Source of the DNA: Cohnella sp. CFH 77786
GTDB lineage: Bacteria; Bacillota; Bacilli; Paenibacillales; Paenibacillaceae
DNA length: 64,000 bases
Reading direction: 5' to 3'
NCBI RefSeq assembly: GCF_019400745.1
Contig: NZ_WJIB01000001.1
Coordinates: forward strand, 62,001 to 126,000
The notes beneath the pieces were generated by a model. That model searched no databases. It was given only the letters and a program-made list of their open reading frames with translations, and was not told where the DNA came from. A program made the translations under genes and the position numbers. Within the stretch, counting starts at the first letter, position 1. Every line of letters starts with the position of its first letter. This document shows positions 63,919-64,000 of the stretch, one piece after another.

Positions 63919-64000
63919 TTATCCGAGTGTTTTCTTGATGGCTTCGATGACGCGATCGGCTTGGAACGGTTTCACGATGAAATCTTTGGCCCCGGCTTGG
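63919..64000 (-). CDS. cheY: CheY response regulator, C-terminal end only
   Basis: The last 26 codons and TAA of a gene that runs off the window. The sequence QAGAKDFIVKPFQADRVIEA has the conserved Lys-Pro-Phe of receiver domains (the Lys beside the phosphorylated Asp) and ends directly after the last helix, as in single-domain CheY. Position before fliO matches B. subtilis cheY. The rest of the protein is not visible here. Confidence 0.85.
   Translation of the reverse strand, partial: QAGAKDFIVKPFQADRVIEAIKKTLG

Overview
The window is a 64 kb stretch of GC-rich, endospore-forming, flagellated Firmicute chromosome. Gene order matches the Bacillus subtilis region that runs from the flagellar/chemotaxis operon through rpsB, polC, nusA, infB, pnp and spoVF to ymfJ. 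High GC, frequent TTG starts, a FapA-type gene beside sigD and nrnA between rbfA and truB suggest a Paenibacillaceae member (Paenibacillus or Cohnella type); that placement is inference. Every gene I can support lies on the minus strand, so transcription runs from base 64000 towards base 1. I see no tRNA, rRNA, CRISPR array, prophage or insertion sequence.

In transcription order, the right end (64000-46450) is the downstream part of a fla/che operon. It holds the end of cheY, the export genes fliO-fliP-fliQ-fliR-flhB-flhA, flhF-flhG, cheB-cheA-cheW-cheC-cheD, a small membrane protein, sigD, a FapA family gene, a small unknown, swrB and an MltG-N-like membrane protein. It closes with a strong terminator at 46468-46497. 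A 640-bp array of 13 palindromic repeats then separates it from rpsB.

The middle (45530-20040) is core housekeeping: rpsB, tsf, pyrH, frr, uppS, cdsA, dxr, rseP, proS, polC, then rimP-nusA-ylxR-ylxQ-infB-rbfA-nrnA-truB-ribF, then rpsO and pnp. It covers translation, lipid-carrier and isoprenoid synthesis, replication and RNA turnover. Terminators follow rpsB, tsf, proS, rpsO and pnp, and promoters can be read before rpsB, rimP and rpsO. ProS is the archaeal/eukaryotic-like type, and IF-2 carries a long Gly-rich repeat.

The left end (20040-1) holds ylxY, mlpA, dut, rarD, the dipicolinate/lysine operon spoVFA-spoVFB-asd-dapG-dapA, an RNase J gene, tepA-ylzJ, spoIIIE/ftsK, sleB and ymfF-ymfH-ymfI-ymfJ. 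Several are sporulation genes. sleB has a textbook sigma-G promoter and spoVFA a plausible sigma-K promoter beside a perfect 16-bp palindrome.

The genes are ordinary and conserved. The unusual material is between them: at least five families of short tandem or palindromic repeats, one showing compensatory stem changes and one made from the 3' end of cdsA. I found no previously undescribed multi-gene system.
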